Source of the DNA: Chloroflexota bacterium
GTDB taxonomy: Bacteria > Chloroflexota > Dehalococcoidia > UBA3495
DNA length: 9,642 nt
Direction of reading: 5' to 3'
Assembly (NCBI GenBank): GCA_022563275.1
Contig: JADFNR010000122.1
Location: forward strand, 1 to 9,642
The notes beneath the pieces were generated by a model, which was given only the letters and a program-made list of their open reading frames with translations, searched no databases and was not told where the DNA came from. A program made the position numbers and the translations under genes. The number at the start of each line of letters is the position of its first letter. The stretch's first letter is position 1. Of the stretch, positions 1 to 6,078 are shown in pieces.

Positions 1-590
1 CGTAAGCTCCCCCGTGAGTTCGGTCTCTCCGGTTATCAGGTCCAGTACGCCCAGGCGGCGCAGCGGGGCAACGGTCTGGGCCCACCAGTCGTAGCCGAAG
101 ATCTCCGAGTCCCGGGGCGTGTCGAACGCCGCCCAGTCGGCCTCGTGAGCCACGTAGCGGGCATTGGGGAAGGTCGGCGACTCAATACCGCCAATCTCTC
201 CAGGCCGGGTCACATTCCAGCCCACGTGGTCTGGGTGCAGATGGGTCAGAAATACGGTGTCGATGTCTCCGGCCTGATATCCGGCCGCAACTCGGACAGC
301 AGCAGGCCATCGACGCCACCGCCGATCTGGGCCACCACGTTGGGATTGGAACTGGCGTTGCCCAGTCCGGTGTCGACCAACAACGTCCGGCCTTGGGAGC
401 GGACCAAGTAGCACTCGAAGTGGACCCGCATCTTGTCGGACCCGCTATAGGCCTCCGGGAACCGTTCCAAGTAAGGCGCCCAGGCGTCTAATGGGACATC
501 TGGAAAGGTGGCGCTGAAGGGCAGGGCGACCTCAGCGTCGTGGAGGACCGTGATCTCAACATTGCCAATGGTCAAAGTGCTGTGCGGCAT
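1..590 (-). pseudogene. MBL-fold metallo-hydrolase, frameshifted and cut by the window edge
   Basis: This is a metallo-beta-lactamase-fold hydrolase of the broad lactonase-like group; its substrate is unknown. It starts at the ATG at 590, with GGGAG seven bases upstream. The first frame gives a typical N-terminus (ITVLHDAEVALPF, then HFECYLVRSQGRTLLVDTGLG) and reaches a stop at 246. A second frame takes over at about 283-287 and reads AGYQAGDIDTVFLTHLHPDHVGW, which carries the zinc-binding HxHxDH motif, and stays open to base 1 (ending near LDLITGETELTGELT). Restoring one G in the minus-strand run GCGGCC (as GCGGGCC) joins the frames at the expected place, so a single-base deletion, real or from sequencing error, is the simplest explanation. 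The later metal ligands (the GHTPG-type histidine and the distal aspartate/histidine) lie off the window. It sits downstream of a hairpin that probably ends the sdh operon, so it is likely a separate unit. Confidence 0.8.
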
Positions 591-628
591 ATCCTAACTC
601 CCAAAGCCTCGGCGGCCATCAAATCAAC

Positions 629-657
629 AAGGGGCCGCCGTTTTCCAGCCGCCCCTT
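629..657 (-). terminator. Probable rho-independent terminator after the sdh operon
   Basis: On the minus strand AAGGGGC at the 5' side pairs with GCCCCTT at the 3' side (7 bp), followed by one mismatch and two further G-C pairs, with a loop rich in A. The downstream tract is TTGTTGATTTG, a modest U-run. It lies 40 bases past the stop codon of the CCG subunit gene and before the metallo-hydrolase gene, which is where the sdh operon would be expected to end. The other strand also has a T-containing flank, but no gene converges on it. Confidence 0.55.
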
Positions 658-696
658 ATCCGGTTTCCCTTTAACTGCGGCTATTCGTTAGCCGCC

Positions 697-1584
697 TTAG
701 CCGCCGGCCATGGCCCCTAACTGGGTGAGCAGGGGTTTGGTGCTGACGATGTGGCGTTTCAGGCCCATGGCCTCGGGGCTCAGGCCCATGGCAAGTCCGA
801 TGGCCTGGGGCATGTGCAGTATGGGCAGGTTGATGGGCCGCCCGGCTTGGGCCGCCGCCTTGGGCTGGAAGCTGTCCAGGTTCAGGTGGCAGAGCGGGCA
901 CGGCGTGATCATGGCGTCGGCGCCCAGGTCCTTGGCCTCTATGGTGTGCTTGCTCACCATGGCCATGGAGTTGCGCTCGTTGATGGTCAGGATGGGGAAC
1001 CCGCAGCAGCGGGTCTTGCCGGCGAAGTCAACCACCGTCGCGCCGATGGTCTCGATGATCTTCTCCAGCGACTCCAAGCGTTCCGGGTGGTCTTCGAAAT
1101 CCAGAGCATTGGCAGGGCGGACGATATAGCAGCCGTAGAAGGGCGCCAGCCGCATGCCGGCCAGAGGGCGGGTGATCAAGGTCAGCAGCTTGTCCAAGCC
1201 GATGTCCTCGATCAACACCCACAGCAGATGCTTGGGGTTGGCGTTGCCCTTGTATTCCAGGCCCTCTTCGGCCAGGAACCCGTTGACCTTAGCCAGGTAC
1301 TCCGGGTCCTTCAGCCGGTGGTTCGCCTGGCTCATGACTCCCTGGCAGGTGCTGCAGATGGTCAGTATGGGCAGGTCCAACGCCTCGGCCATGGCGAAGG
1401 TGCGGGCGTTCAGAGTATCGCCCAACAGTTCATTCTTCTCTTGCAGGACGCCCGCGCCGGTGCAGGACGCGGCGGGCATCTCTTGAAGCTCAATGTCCAG
1501 CTTCTCGCAGATCAGTTTGGTCGCCGGATAAAGCTCCGGGCAACCGCCTCGGGACACACAACCTGGGAAAAAGGCGTACTTCAA
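697..1584 (-). CDS. HdrB-like CCG-domain subunit of succinate dehydrogenase/fumarate reductase
   Basis: A 295-residue protein with two cysteine-rich CCG domains, like heterodisulfide reductase subunit B and the E subunit of non-classical succinate:quinone or methylmenaquinol:fumarate reductases. Domain 1 has FFPGC (Cys9), Cys41 and CSTC (Cys77, Cys80). Domain 2 has FYGC (Cys152), RCCGFP (Cys193, Cys194) and CPLC (Cys229, Cys232). In HdrB these motifs bind non-cubane [4Fe-4S] clusters. The family C-terminus LGLAMGLSPEAMGLKRH-like is also present, and length is normal for HdrB (about 290-300). No membrane helix is evident, so association with the membrane, if any, would be peripheral. The start is a TTG at 1584: GGAG lies seven bases upstream, and the protein then begins (M)KYAFFPGC as in homologues. 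The open frame extends upstream through sdhB in a different frame, but that part is not homologous. It is the third gene of sdhA-sdhB-CCG, 47 bases after sdhB. The likely role is delivery of electrons between SdhB and quinone or a thiol partner; direction is not decidable from sequence. Confidence 0.87.
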   Translation of the reverse strand: MKYAFFPGCVSRGGCPELYPATKLICEKLDIELQEMPAASCTGAGVLQEKNELLGDTLNARTFAMAEALDLPILTICSTCQGVMSQANHRLKDPEYLAKVNGFLAEEGLEYKGNANPKHLLWVLIEDIGLDKLLTLITRPLAGMRLAPFYGCYIVRPANALDFEDHPERLESLEKIIETIGATVVDFAGKTRCCGFPILTINERNSMAMVSKHTIEAKDLGADAMITPCPLCHLNLDSFQPKAAAQAGRPINLPILHMPQAIGLAMGLSPEAMGLKRHIVSTKPLLTQLGAMAGG

Positions 1585-1591
1585 CGCGGGA

Positions 1592-1595
1592 CTCC
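1592..1595 (-). promoter_or_regulatory. Ribosome binding site deciding the TTG start of the CCG subunit
   Basis: GGAG on the minus strand lies seven bases before TTG at 1584-1582. Together with the homologous N-terminus that follows (KYAFFPGC), it supports TTG over any upstream start in the same frame, which would lie inside sdhB. Confidence 0.6.
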
Positions 1596-1631
1596 GTAAA
1601 TCGCAGAATCGGTCTTGGGGCTGACGATCAT

Positions 1632-2600
1632 CTAGTTCTTCTTTGGCCCTTCCACTTTGTCGAATATCTTCCCGACATTCTTGGAATCCGGGAGCTTCTT
1701 GTGGATGATGGGCGGCATCTTGCCGTGGGTCAGGGCCTGGATGGCGATGGGCGCGTAGCCAATCAGGGCCGACAGGTTGGTCATGCCCACCGATTTGGGC
1801 ACCAGCCGGAGTTCGTCCAGCCAGCCGCTGTGCTGCACCGACTCGCTGAACGCCTCGGTGTGGCGGGCGCCGTTGGTGTCGCGGAAACCGGCTTCCATCG
1901 CCTGGTCTCTTAGGGCCATGATGCGGTCCATGGGCGCCACGCCTTTGGGACAGACTGTGACGCACTCCATGCAACGGGTGCAATCCCAAATGCCCGAAGG
2001 CTTGGTCAGCGCTTCCAGGCGGTCTTTTGAAACGCCGTTCTCGTCGCCGTCCCGGGGGTCGGCGGTGAAGCGGTAGGCCTTGGCCAGGGCGGCCGGTCCC
2101 AAGAAGGACGGGTCCACCTCCAAGACCGTGCAGTCGGAAACGCAGGCGCCGCACATGATGCACGACGTGACGCCGGATAAGTGCAGCATGGCCTCGTTGG
2201 AAGCGATGTACTCGGCCTCCGGCTCGGGGCCTTCGTGCTTCAGGTAGGGATCGACCTCCATGATCTTGTCCCAGAAGAGGTCGAAGTCGACCACCAGGTC
2301 TTTCACCACCGGCATATTGCCCATTGGCTCGACGGTGATGACGCCGTCTTCCATGACACCGGTGGCTTGGGTCTTGCAGGCCAATGCGGCGTGCCCGTTG
2401 ATACGCATGGCGCAGGAGCCGCAGATCGAGCTCCGGCAGGAGCAGCGCAGGCTGAGGGTCCCGTCCTGATCCTCGCGGACTTTGATCAGGGCGTCCAGAA
2501 CCGTGCCGTTATCTTCGATCGATACTTGGAAGTCCTCCCAGAACGGCTTGGGATCCGCGGCCTCCGGGTCGAACCGTTGTACCCTTAGCGTGACGTCCAT
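1632..2600 (-). CDS. sdhB: Succinate dehydrogenase/fumarate reductase iron-sulfur subunit
   Basis: A 322-residue iron-sulfur protein that carries electrons from the flavoprotein to the CCG subunit. The N-terminal plant-type ferredoxin domain has Cys55, Cys60, Cys63 and Cys75 (CRSSICGSC ... ALAC) for the [2Fe-2S] cluster, with an additional Cys53. The C-terminal domain has CIMCGACVSDC (147, 150, 153, 157) and CTRCMECVTVCPKG (207, 210, 213, 217). Classical SdhB has only three cysteines in this last motif and binds a [3Fe-4S] centre; Cys210 is extra, which in non-classical enzymes goes with a second [4Fe-4S]. The protein is about 80 residues longer than classical SdhB (about 240), with a C-terminal tail rich in Lys and Pro. 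The ATG is three bases after the sdhA stop (TAG CCG ATG), implying translational coupling; AGAGG lies about 15 bases upstream. The gene is followed by the CCG subunit gene. Confidence 0.93.
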   Translation of the reverse strand: MDVTLRVQRFDPEAADPKPFWEDFQVSIEDNGTVLDALIKVREDQDGTLSLRCSCRSSICGSCAMRINGHAALACKTQATGVMEDGVITVEPMGNMPVVKDLVVDFDLFWDKIMEVDPYLKHEGPEPEAEYIASNEAMLHLSGVTSCIMCGACVSDCTVLEVDPSFLGPAALAKAYRFTADPRDGDENGVSKDRLEALTKPSGIWDCTRCMECVTVCPKGVAPMDRIMALRDQAMEAGFRDTNGARHTEAFSESVQHSGWLDELRLVPKSVGMTNLSALIGYAPIAIQALTHGKMPPIIHKKLPDSKNVGKIFDKVEGPKKN

Positions 2601-2603
2601 CGG

Positions 2604-4283
2604 CTAGTATTTCCTCTCTTCAGGGGTCCACTTGGTTACGCTGACTGGGGCGTAGGTCAATTCCGGGCCCACCTCTCCCTTCTTAATCACCAGGTGTTTC
2701 ATCCAATTCTCGTCATCCCGGTCGGGGTAGTCGGTCCGGGCCTGTGCCCCCCGGCTGTCTTTGCGGTCCAGGGCGCTCATGGCGATAGGGGTGGCGCAGT
2801 CAAGCATGAAGCCCAATTCCAGGGCGAAGACAAGGTCGGTGTTGAAAACCTTGCCCTTGTTCTCCACCGGGACCGTCTCGAACCGCTTCTCCAATTCGCT
2901 CAGATCGCCCAGGGTTTCTTGCATGCCCTCTTCATTCCGGTAGACCGCCAGGTTCCGGTTCATCGAATCGCCCATGCCCAGACGGACGGCGGCGATCCGG
3001 TCTCCATTCTTGGGCCGGTCCAATAGCTTCTGGATACGTTTCTCCTCTTTACGCACGGCCTGGTCGACATTGAACTCAACGTAGTCGACGCTGCGGGCCG
3101 CCTCTGCGGCGTGGTTGCCGGAGCGCTCTCCGAATACGATGGTGTCCAGCAGGGAGTTGGCCCCCAACCGGTTGCCGCCGTGGACGCTGACGCAGGCGCA
3201 CTCGCCGGCCGCATACACGCCGGGCAGGTTGGTCTGGCCGTCGATGTTGGTGCGGATGCCGCCCATGGCGTAGTGCATCCCAGGGCGGATGGGAATGGTG
3301 TCCTTAATCATGTCACAGCCCACCAGGTCGATGCCGATCTCGCGGATCTGGCTTAGCTTCTCCATGATCAGCGCCTCGCCCAGGTGGCGGCAATCCAGAT
3401 AGACGCAGCCATTCACGCCGTTGCCGGCGTTGATCTCGGTCTGTTCGGCCCGGGAGACCACGTCGCGGGAGGCCAGCTCCATCATATTGGGAGCGTACTT
3501 CTCCATGAACCGGTTGCCGTCTTTATCCAGCAGATAGGCTCCTTCTCCCCTGGCTGCTTCTGAGATCAGCACCCCGCTGCCCGCCAGGGTGGTGGGGTGG
3601 TACTGGACCATCTCCATGTCCATGAGCTCGGCCCCGGCGTTGAAGGCCAAGGCCGTGCCGTCGCCGGTGCAGATCAGGGCGTTGGTGCTGGGCTCGAAGA
3701 CACGGCCGAAACCGCCGGTGCAGAAGATGACCGTCTTGGCCCGGATGGCGTAGACCTGGCCGGTGCGTATCTCCAGGGCCATGACGCCGCAGACTTGGCC
3801 GTCTTCAATGATCAGGGAACTGACGAACCACTCTTCATAGCGGCGCACGCCAGACTTGATAAGCTGCTCAAACATCACGTGGAGCATGGCTTGGCCGGTG
3901 AAGTCGCCGACGAAGAAGGTCCGGGCGCGGCGCATGCCGCCAAAGGCCCGTGTCCCCAGTTTTCCCTCGTCGTCCCGGTTGAAGGTGACTCCGAAGTGTT
4001 CCATGTCGATGAGGGCCTGACCCGCCGCCTTGCACATGACTTCGATGGCGTCCTGGTCGCCCAGATAATCGCTGCCCTTCACGGTGTCGTAGGCATGTTC
4101 TTCCCAGTCGTCACCGCGGTCGGTGAGGGCGGCGTTGATCCCTCCCTGCGCCGCGTTGGAGTGGCTGCGCACGGGATGTACTTTGCTGATGATAGCGGTG
4201 GTGGCGCCGCTGGCCCGGGCCGCGATGGCCGCCCGCATTCCCGCCAGGCCTGCGCCGATTACCAGGACATCATGCTCGAGCAT
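2604..4283 (-). CDS. sdhA: Succinate dehydrogenase/fumarate reductase flavoprotein subunit
   Basis: A 559-residue FAD-dependent dehydrogenase interconverting succinate and fumarate. The N-terminal dinucleotide fold is VLVIGAGLAGMRAA (7-19). His41 in RSHSNAAQGG is the expected site of covalent FAD attachment. Active-site positions are HPTTL (His229), the catalytic arginine in SRDVVSRA (Arg273), RPGMHYAMGG (His337) and HGGNRLGANSL (Arg372). The C-terminal family segment is RGAQARTDYPDRDDENW (511-527), with Gln514 where most homologues have His (RGAH). There is no twin-arginine signal, so the active site should face the cytoplasm, unlike the periplasmic Mfr enzymes. It starts at an ATG at 4283; GGAGG lies 12 bases upstream, slightly far. 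First gene of the operon, preceded by a 189-base gap. SdhA and FrdA cannot be told apart from this sequence alone. Confidence 0.95.
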   Translation of the reverse strand: MLEHDVLVIGAGLAGMRAAIAARASGATTAIISKVHPVRSHSNAAQGGINAALTDRGDDWEEHAYDTVKGSDYLGDQDAIEVMCKAAGQALIDMEHFGVTFNRDDEGKLGTRAFGGMRRARTFFVGDFTGQAMLHVMFEQLIKSGVRRYEEWFVSSLIIEDGQVCGVMALEIRTGQVYAIRAKTVIFCTGGFGRVFEPSTNALICTGDGTALAFNAGAELMDMEMVQYHPTTLAGSGVLISEAARGEGAYLLDKDGNRFMEKYAPNMMELASRDVVSRAEQTEINAGNGVNGCVYLDCRHLGEALIMEKLSQIREIGIDLVGCDMIKDTIPIRPGMHYAMGGIRTNIDGQTNLPGVYAAGECACVSVHGGNRLGANSLLDTIVFGERSGNHAAEAARSVDYVEFNVDQAVRKEEKRIQKLLDRPKNGDRIAAVRLGMGDSMNRNLAVYRNEEGMQETLGDLSELEKRFETVPVENKGKVFNTDLVFALELGFMLDCATPIAMSALDRKDSRGAQARTDYPDRDDENWMKHLVIKKGEVGPELTYAPVSVTKWTPEERKY

Positions 4284-4352
4284 GCTTGGCTATTTCCTCC
4301 AGATTTACCTTAGCGGTCAGTTGGTCCCCCGTTTATTTTCGACGCCTATTTT

Positions 4353-4372
4353 CGTGGCCGGAGACCGCCACG
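4353..4372. repeat. Perfect 6-bp inverted repeat upstream of sdhA
   Basis: CGTGGC and GCCACG form a perfect inverted repeat around an 8-base spacer (CGGAGACC on the plus strand), with A/T-rich flanks on both sides. It lies 70-90 bases before the sdhA start. It could be a transcription factor half-site pair or a hairpin in the 5' leader. Short repeats arise by chance, so the function is unproven. Confidence 0.35.
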
Positions 4373-4381
4373 TAATATATC

Positions 4382-4411
4382 AAAAAAGGGGCCTTACTAT
4401 CTAGCTTCCCC
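4382..4411 (-). terminator. Weak candidate terminator after the Nudix gene
   Basis: On the minus strand, GGGG and CCCC (4 bp) flank a 16-base loop and are followed directly by six T residues and then GATATATT. The U-run is good but the stem is short and the loop long. It lies about 60 bases beyond the Nudix stop codon, so it may end the nadK-Nudix transcript. Confidence 0.3.
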
Positions 4412-4472
4412 CGGTCTCAACCGCATCCGTTCCGTCTACGCGGCTCCAGCTTTTCTATCTCGAATGGGGCAT

Positions 4473-5078
4473 CTAAGACAAATGGCGCTGCGCCAGAAGC
4501 ATCGATGCGATGGTCTTCCCGTCTTTGATCTCACCCGTATCGAACATGGCCAGAGCTTCGTCGAAGGGCAGGCGGACCACCTGGATATTCTCGTCTTCGT
4601 CGGCCTCCAGCCGGGAGGGTGTTAGGTCTGTGGCCAGATAGGCGTGCATGAACTCAGTGGCCCAACCGGGGGCAACCCAGAAGCTTGCTAGGTGCACCAG
4701 TTTGCCGGCGGTGTAACCAATCTCTTCCTGTAGCTCCCGCAGCACGGCTTCTTCCGAGACTTCGCCTTCCTCCACTCCCCCGGCGGGCACCTCCAAAAGG
4801 GCCTCCGCGGCGGGCTTCCGGTACTGCCGCACCAGGACAACGTTGCCGTTTTCGTCCACCGGCACGATGCACACCGCGTGGGAATGCTCAACCACCTCCC
4901 TGGTGGCGGTGTTGCCGTTGGGCAGGCGCACCGTGTCCACGCGCACATTAATGATGCTGCCTTCGTAGATGCGCCTTGATTCTATGGTGGTTTCAGTTAG
5001 AGAACCGGCATCACCCTCGTTTTCTATTCCGGTTTCCTTTGGGGAATCAGCCGGGTCCTGGGGGGTGTTTTCAGGCAT
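4473..5078 (-). CDS. Nudix hydrolase, ADP-ribose pyrophosphatase type
   Basis: A 201-residue Nudix hydrolase most like ADP-ribose pyrophosphatase (NudF), which splits ADP-ribose into AMP and ribose 5-phosphate. The Nudix box matches GX5EX7REUXEEXGU exactly: Gly100, Glu106, Arg114-Glu115, Glu118-Glu119, Gly121. Upstream are family features: IYEGSIINVRVDTVRLPNG, EVVEHSHAVCIVPV, and VRQYRKP before LEVPAGG. About 30 acidic residues precede the usual family start; no alternative ATG within them is clearly better. The ATG lies two bases after the nadK stop (TAA CC ATG), with no strong ribosome site, so translation is probably coupled to nadK. Other Nudix specificities cannot be excluded. Confidence 0.88.
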   Translation of the reverse strand: MPENTPQDPADSPKETGIENEGDAGSLTETTIESRRIYEGSIINVRVDTVRLPNGNTATREVVEHSHAVCIVPVDENGNVVLVRQYRKPAAEALLEVPAGGVEEGEVSEEAVLRELQEEIGYTAGKLVHLASFWVAPGWATEFMHAYLATDLTPSRLEADEDENIQVVRLPFDEALAMFDTGEIKDGKTIASMLLAQRHLS

Positions 5079-5080
5079 GG

Positions 5081-5953
5081 TTACTGGCCGCGTATGCTGA
5101 AGCCCAACCGGCGGGTCAGCGTGCCGAAGAAGTAGCTGGACGGATGTGCCCGCAGGAAACGCGCCTTGTGCGGGCTCTGTTTCAACTCCACCCGGTCGCC
5201 CAGGTCCAGCGGGTAGTCCACGTAGCCGTCCACGCTCAAGATGGCGGGCTGGTGGCCCTCCAAAGTCAGCGTCACCTCGGTGGAAGGACGGAGCACCAGG
5301 GCCGCGCTAAGGCCCATGTGGGCCGCCACGGTCTTGAGCACCATCGAGTCGGACTCGGGGTCCAGGATGGGGCCGCCAACGGCCAGGTTGTAGCTGGTGC
5401 TACCGGTGGCCGTGGACAAGATCACGCCGTCGGCCCGGAACGTGGTGAGGGGGGCGCCGTCGATGGTCCCGGCGACGGTCACCACCTGGGACACCGCGCC
5501 CCTAGTCAGCACCACGTCATTCAGCGCATGGTATGGGCCCTCTATGCCGGCCGCCCCTGGGCTGGCCGATCTGCCCCTGATCACCGTGGCCTGCAGCATG
5601 TTGCGCTCGTCCAACCTTGGGCCGCCGCCGCCCGATTTCGAATGGAAGTAGAACGGCAGCCGGTCCATGGCCTCGTCCACCTGCAGTTCGGTCATGAAGC
5701 CCAGGCGGCCCATATTGATCCCGACGATGGGTATCCCGGCCGGTCCGGTGAATCGCACCGCCCGCAGGATGGTCCCGTCGCCACCCACCGTGATCACTAG
5801 GTCGGTGTTTTCGGCCCTGGGCAAAAGGGTTTCAAGGTTCTCGGCCGGAGCCAGCCAGCTATGCTCCGACAACTTCAGGTCGTGGAGGATCGCCGTGCTC
5901 AGGTCCAATGCCTCGGGCACCTTGGCGTTGTAAATGATTCCGATGTTTTTCAT
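5081..5953 (-). CDS. nadK: NAD kinase
   Basis: A 290-residue ATP (or polyphosphate)-dependent NAD kinase that makes NADP. Landmarks in order: N-terminal IGIIYN (4-9), the catalytic GGDGT motif (57-61, Asp59), NMGRLGFMTE (80-89), DERNML, the ALNDVVLTRG segment (Asn145-Asp146, where NE is more common), ADGVILSTATGSTSYNLAVGG (175-194), and a C-terminal LSVDGY (239-244). The length is standard. The ATG at 5953 has only a weak upstream GGT. It follows a 125-base AT-rich gap after nuoN and is tightly joined to the Nudix gene downstream, forming a two-gene NAD(P) metabolism unit. Confidence 0.95.
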   Translation of the reverse strand: MKNIGIIYNAKVPEALDLSTAILHDLKLSEHSWLAPAENLETLLPRAENTDLVITVGGDGTILRAVRFTGPAGIPIVGINMGRLGFMTELQVDEAMDRLPFYFHSKSGGGGPRLDERNMLQATVIRGRSASPGAAGIEGPYHALNDVVLTRGAVSQVVTVAGTIDGAPLTTFRADGVILSTATGSTSYNLAVGGPILDPESDSMVLKTVAAHMGLSAALVLRPSTEVTLTLEGHQPAILSVDGYVDYPLDLGDRVELKQSPHKARFLRAHPSSYFFGTLTRRLGFSIRGQ

Positions 5954-6078
5954 CGTGTTTTTACCGGGCGTTTCTAGTTTTTGAAATTTCTATGGGCTGG
6001 CTCTTATTTCCAGGTTTTTAATTATGGACCTTTTCTTATTAGCCTGCCGCTGGGCTCATCAAGGGTATCCTTGGCACT
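5954..6078 (-). promoter_or_regulatory. AT-rich gap between nuoN and nadK
   Basis: These 125 bases are much richer in A/T than the flanking genes and are a natural place for the end of the nuo transcript and the start of the nadK transcript. On the minus strand TTGATG (6057-6062) is followed 15 bases later by TAATAA or 18 bases later by TAAGAA, and CATAAT lies at 6021-6026. None has ideal spacing or partners. I see no strong hairpin followed by a T-run, so no terminator is called. Confidence 0.3.

Larger units (their letters stand above)
4284..4472 (-). promoter_or_regulatory. sdh operon leader and upstream gap
   Basis: This gap, AT-rich in its middle part, separates the Nudix gene from sdhA and is the likely site of the sdh promoter. 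It contains TATATTA-like stretches (4372-4380) and a 6-bp inverted repeat at 4353-4372, but I find no convincing paired -35/-10 boxes. TTGAGA at about 4414-4419 with TAGTAA 15 bases on is a poor match. No small gene is convincing here. Confidence 0.35.

Noticed and set aside
751..1599. Long plus-strand open frames opposite the CCG subunit, sdhA (3597-4313) and nadK (4976-5800)
   Set aside because: They are antisense to strongly conserved genes, lack ribosome sites and domains, and have compositions expected of GC-rich antisense frames.
1585..2163. Upstream open extension of the CCG subunit frame into sdhB (possible 488-residue protein)
   Set aside because: It overlaps the well-conserved sdhB in another frame, is rich in Arg/Gly/Pro/His as shadow frames are, and homology starts only at KYAFFPGC.
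6041..6056. AGCC/GGCT inverted repeat as a nuo terminator
   Set aside because: Only four base pairs and no following T-run.
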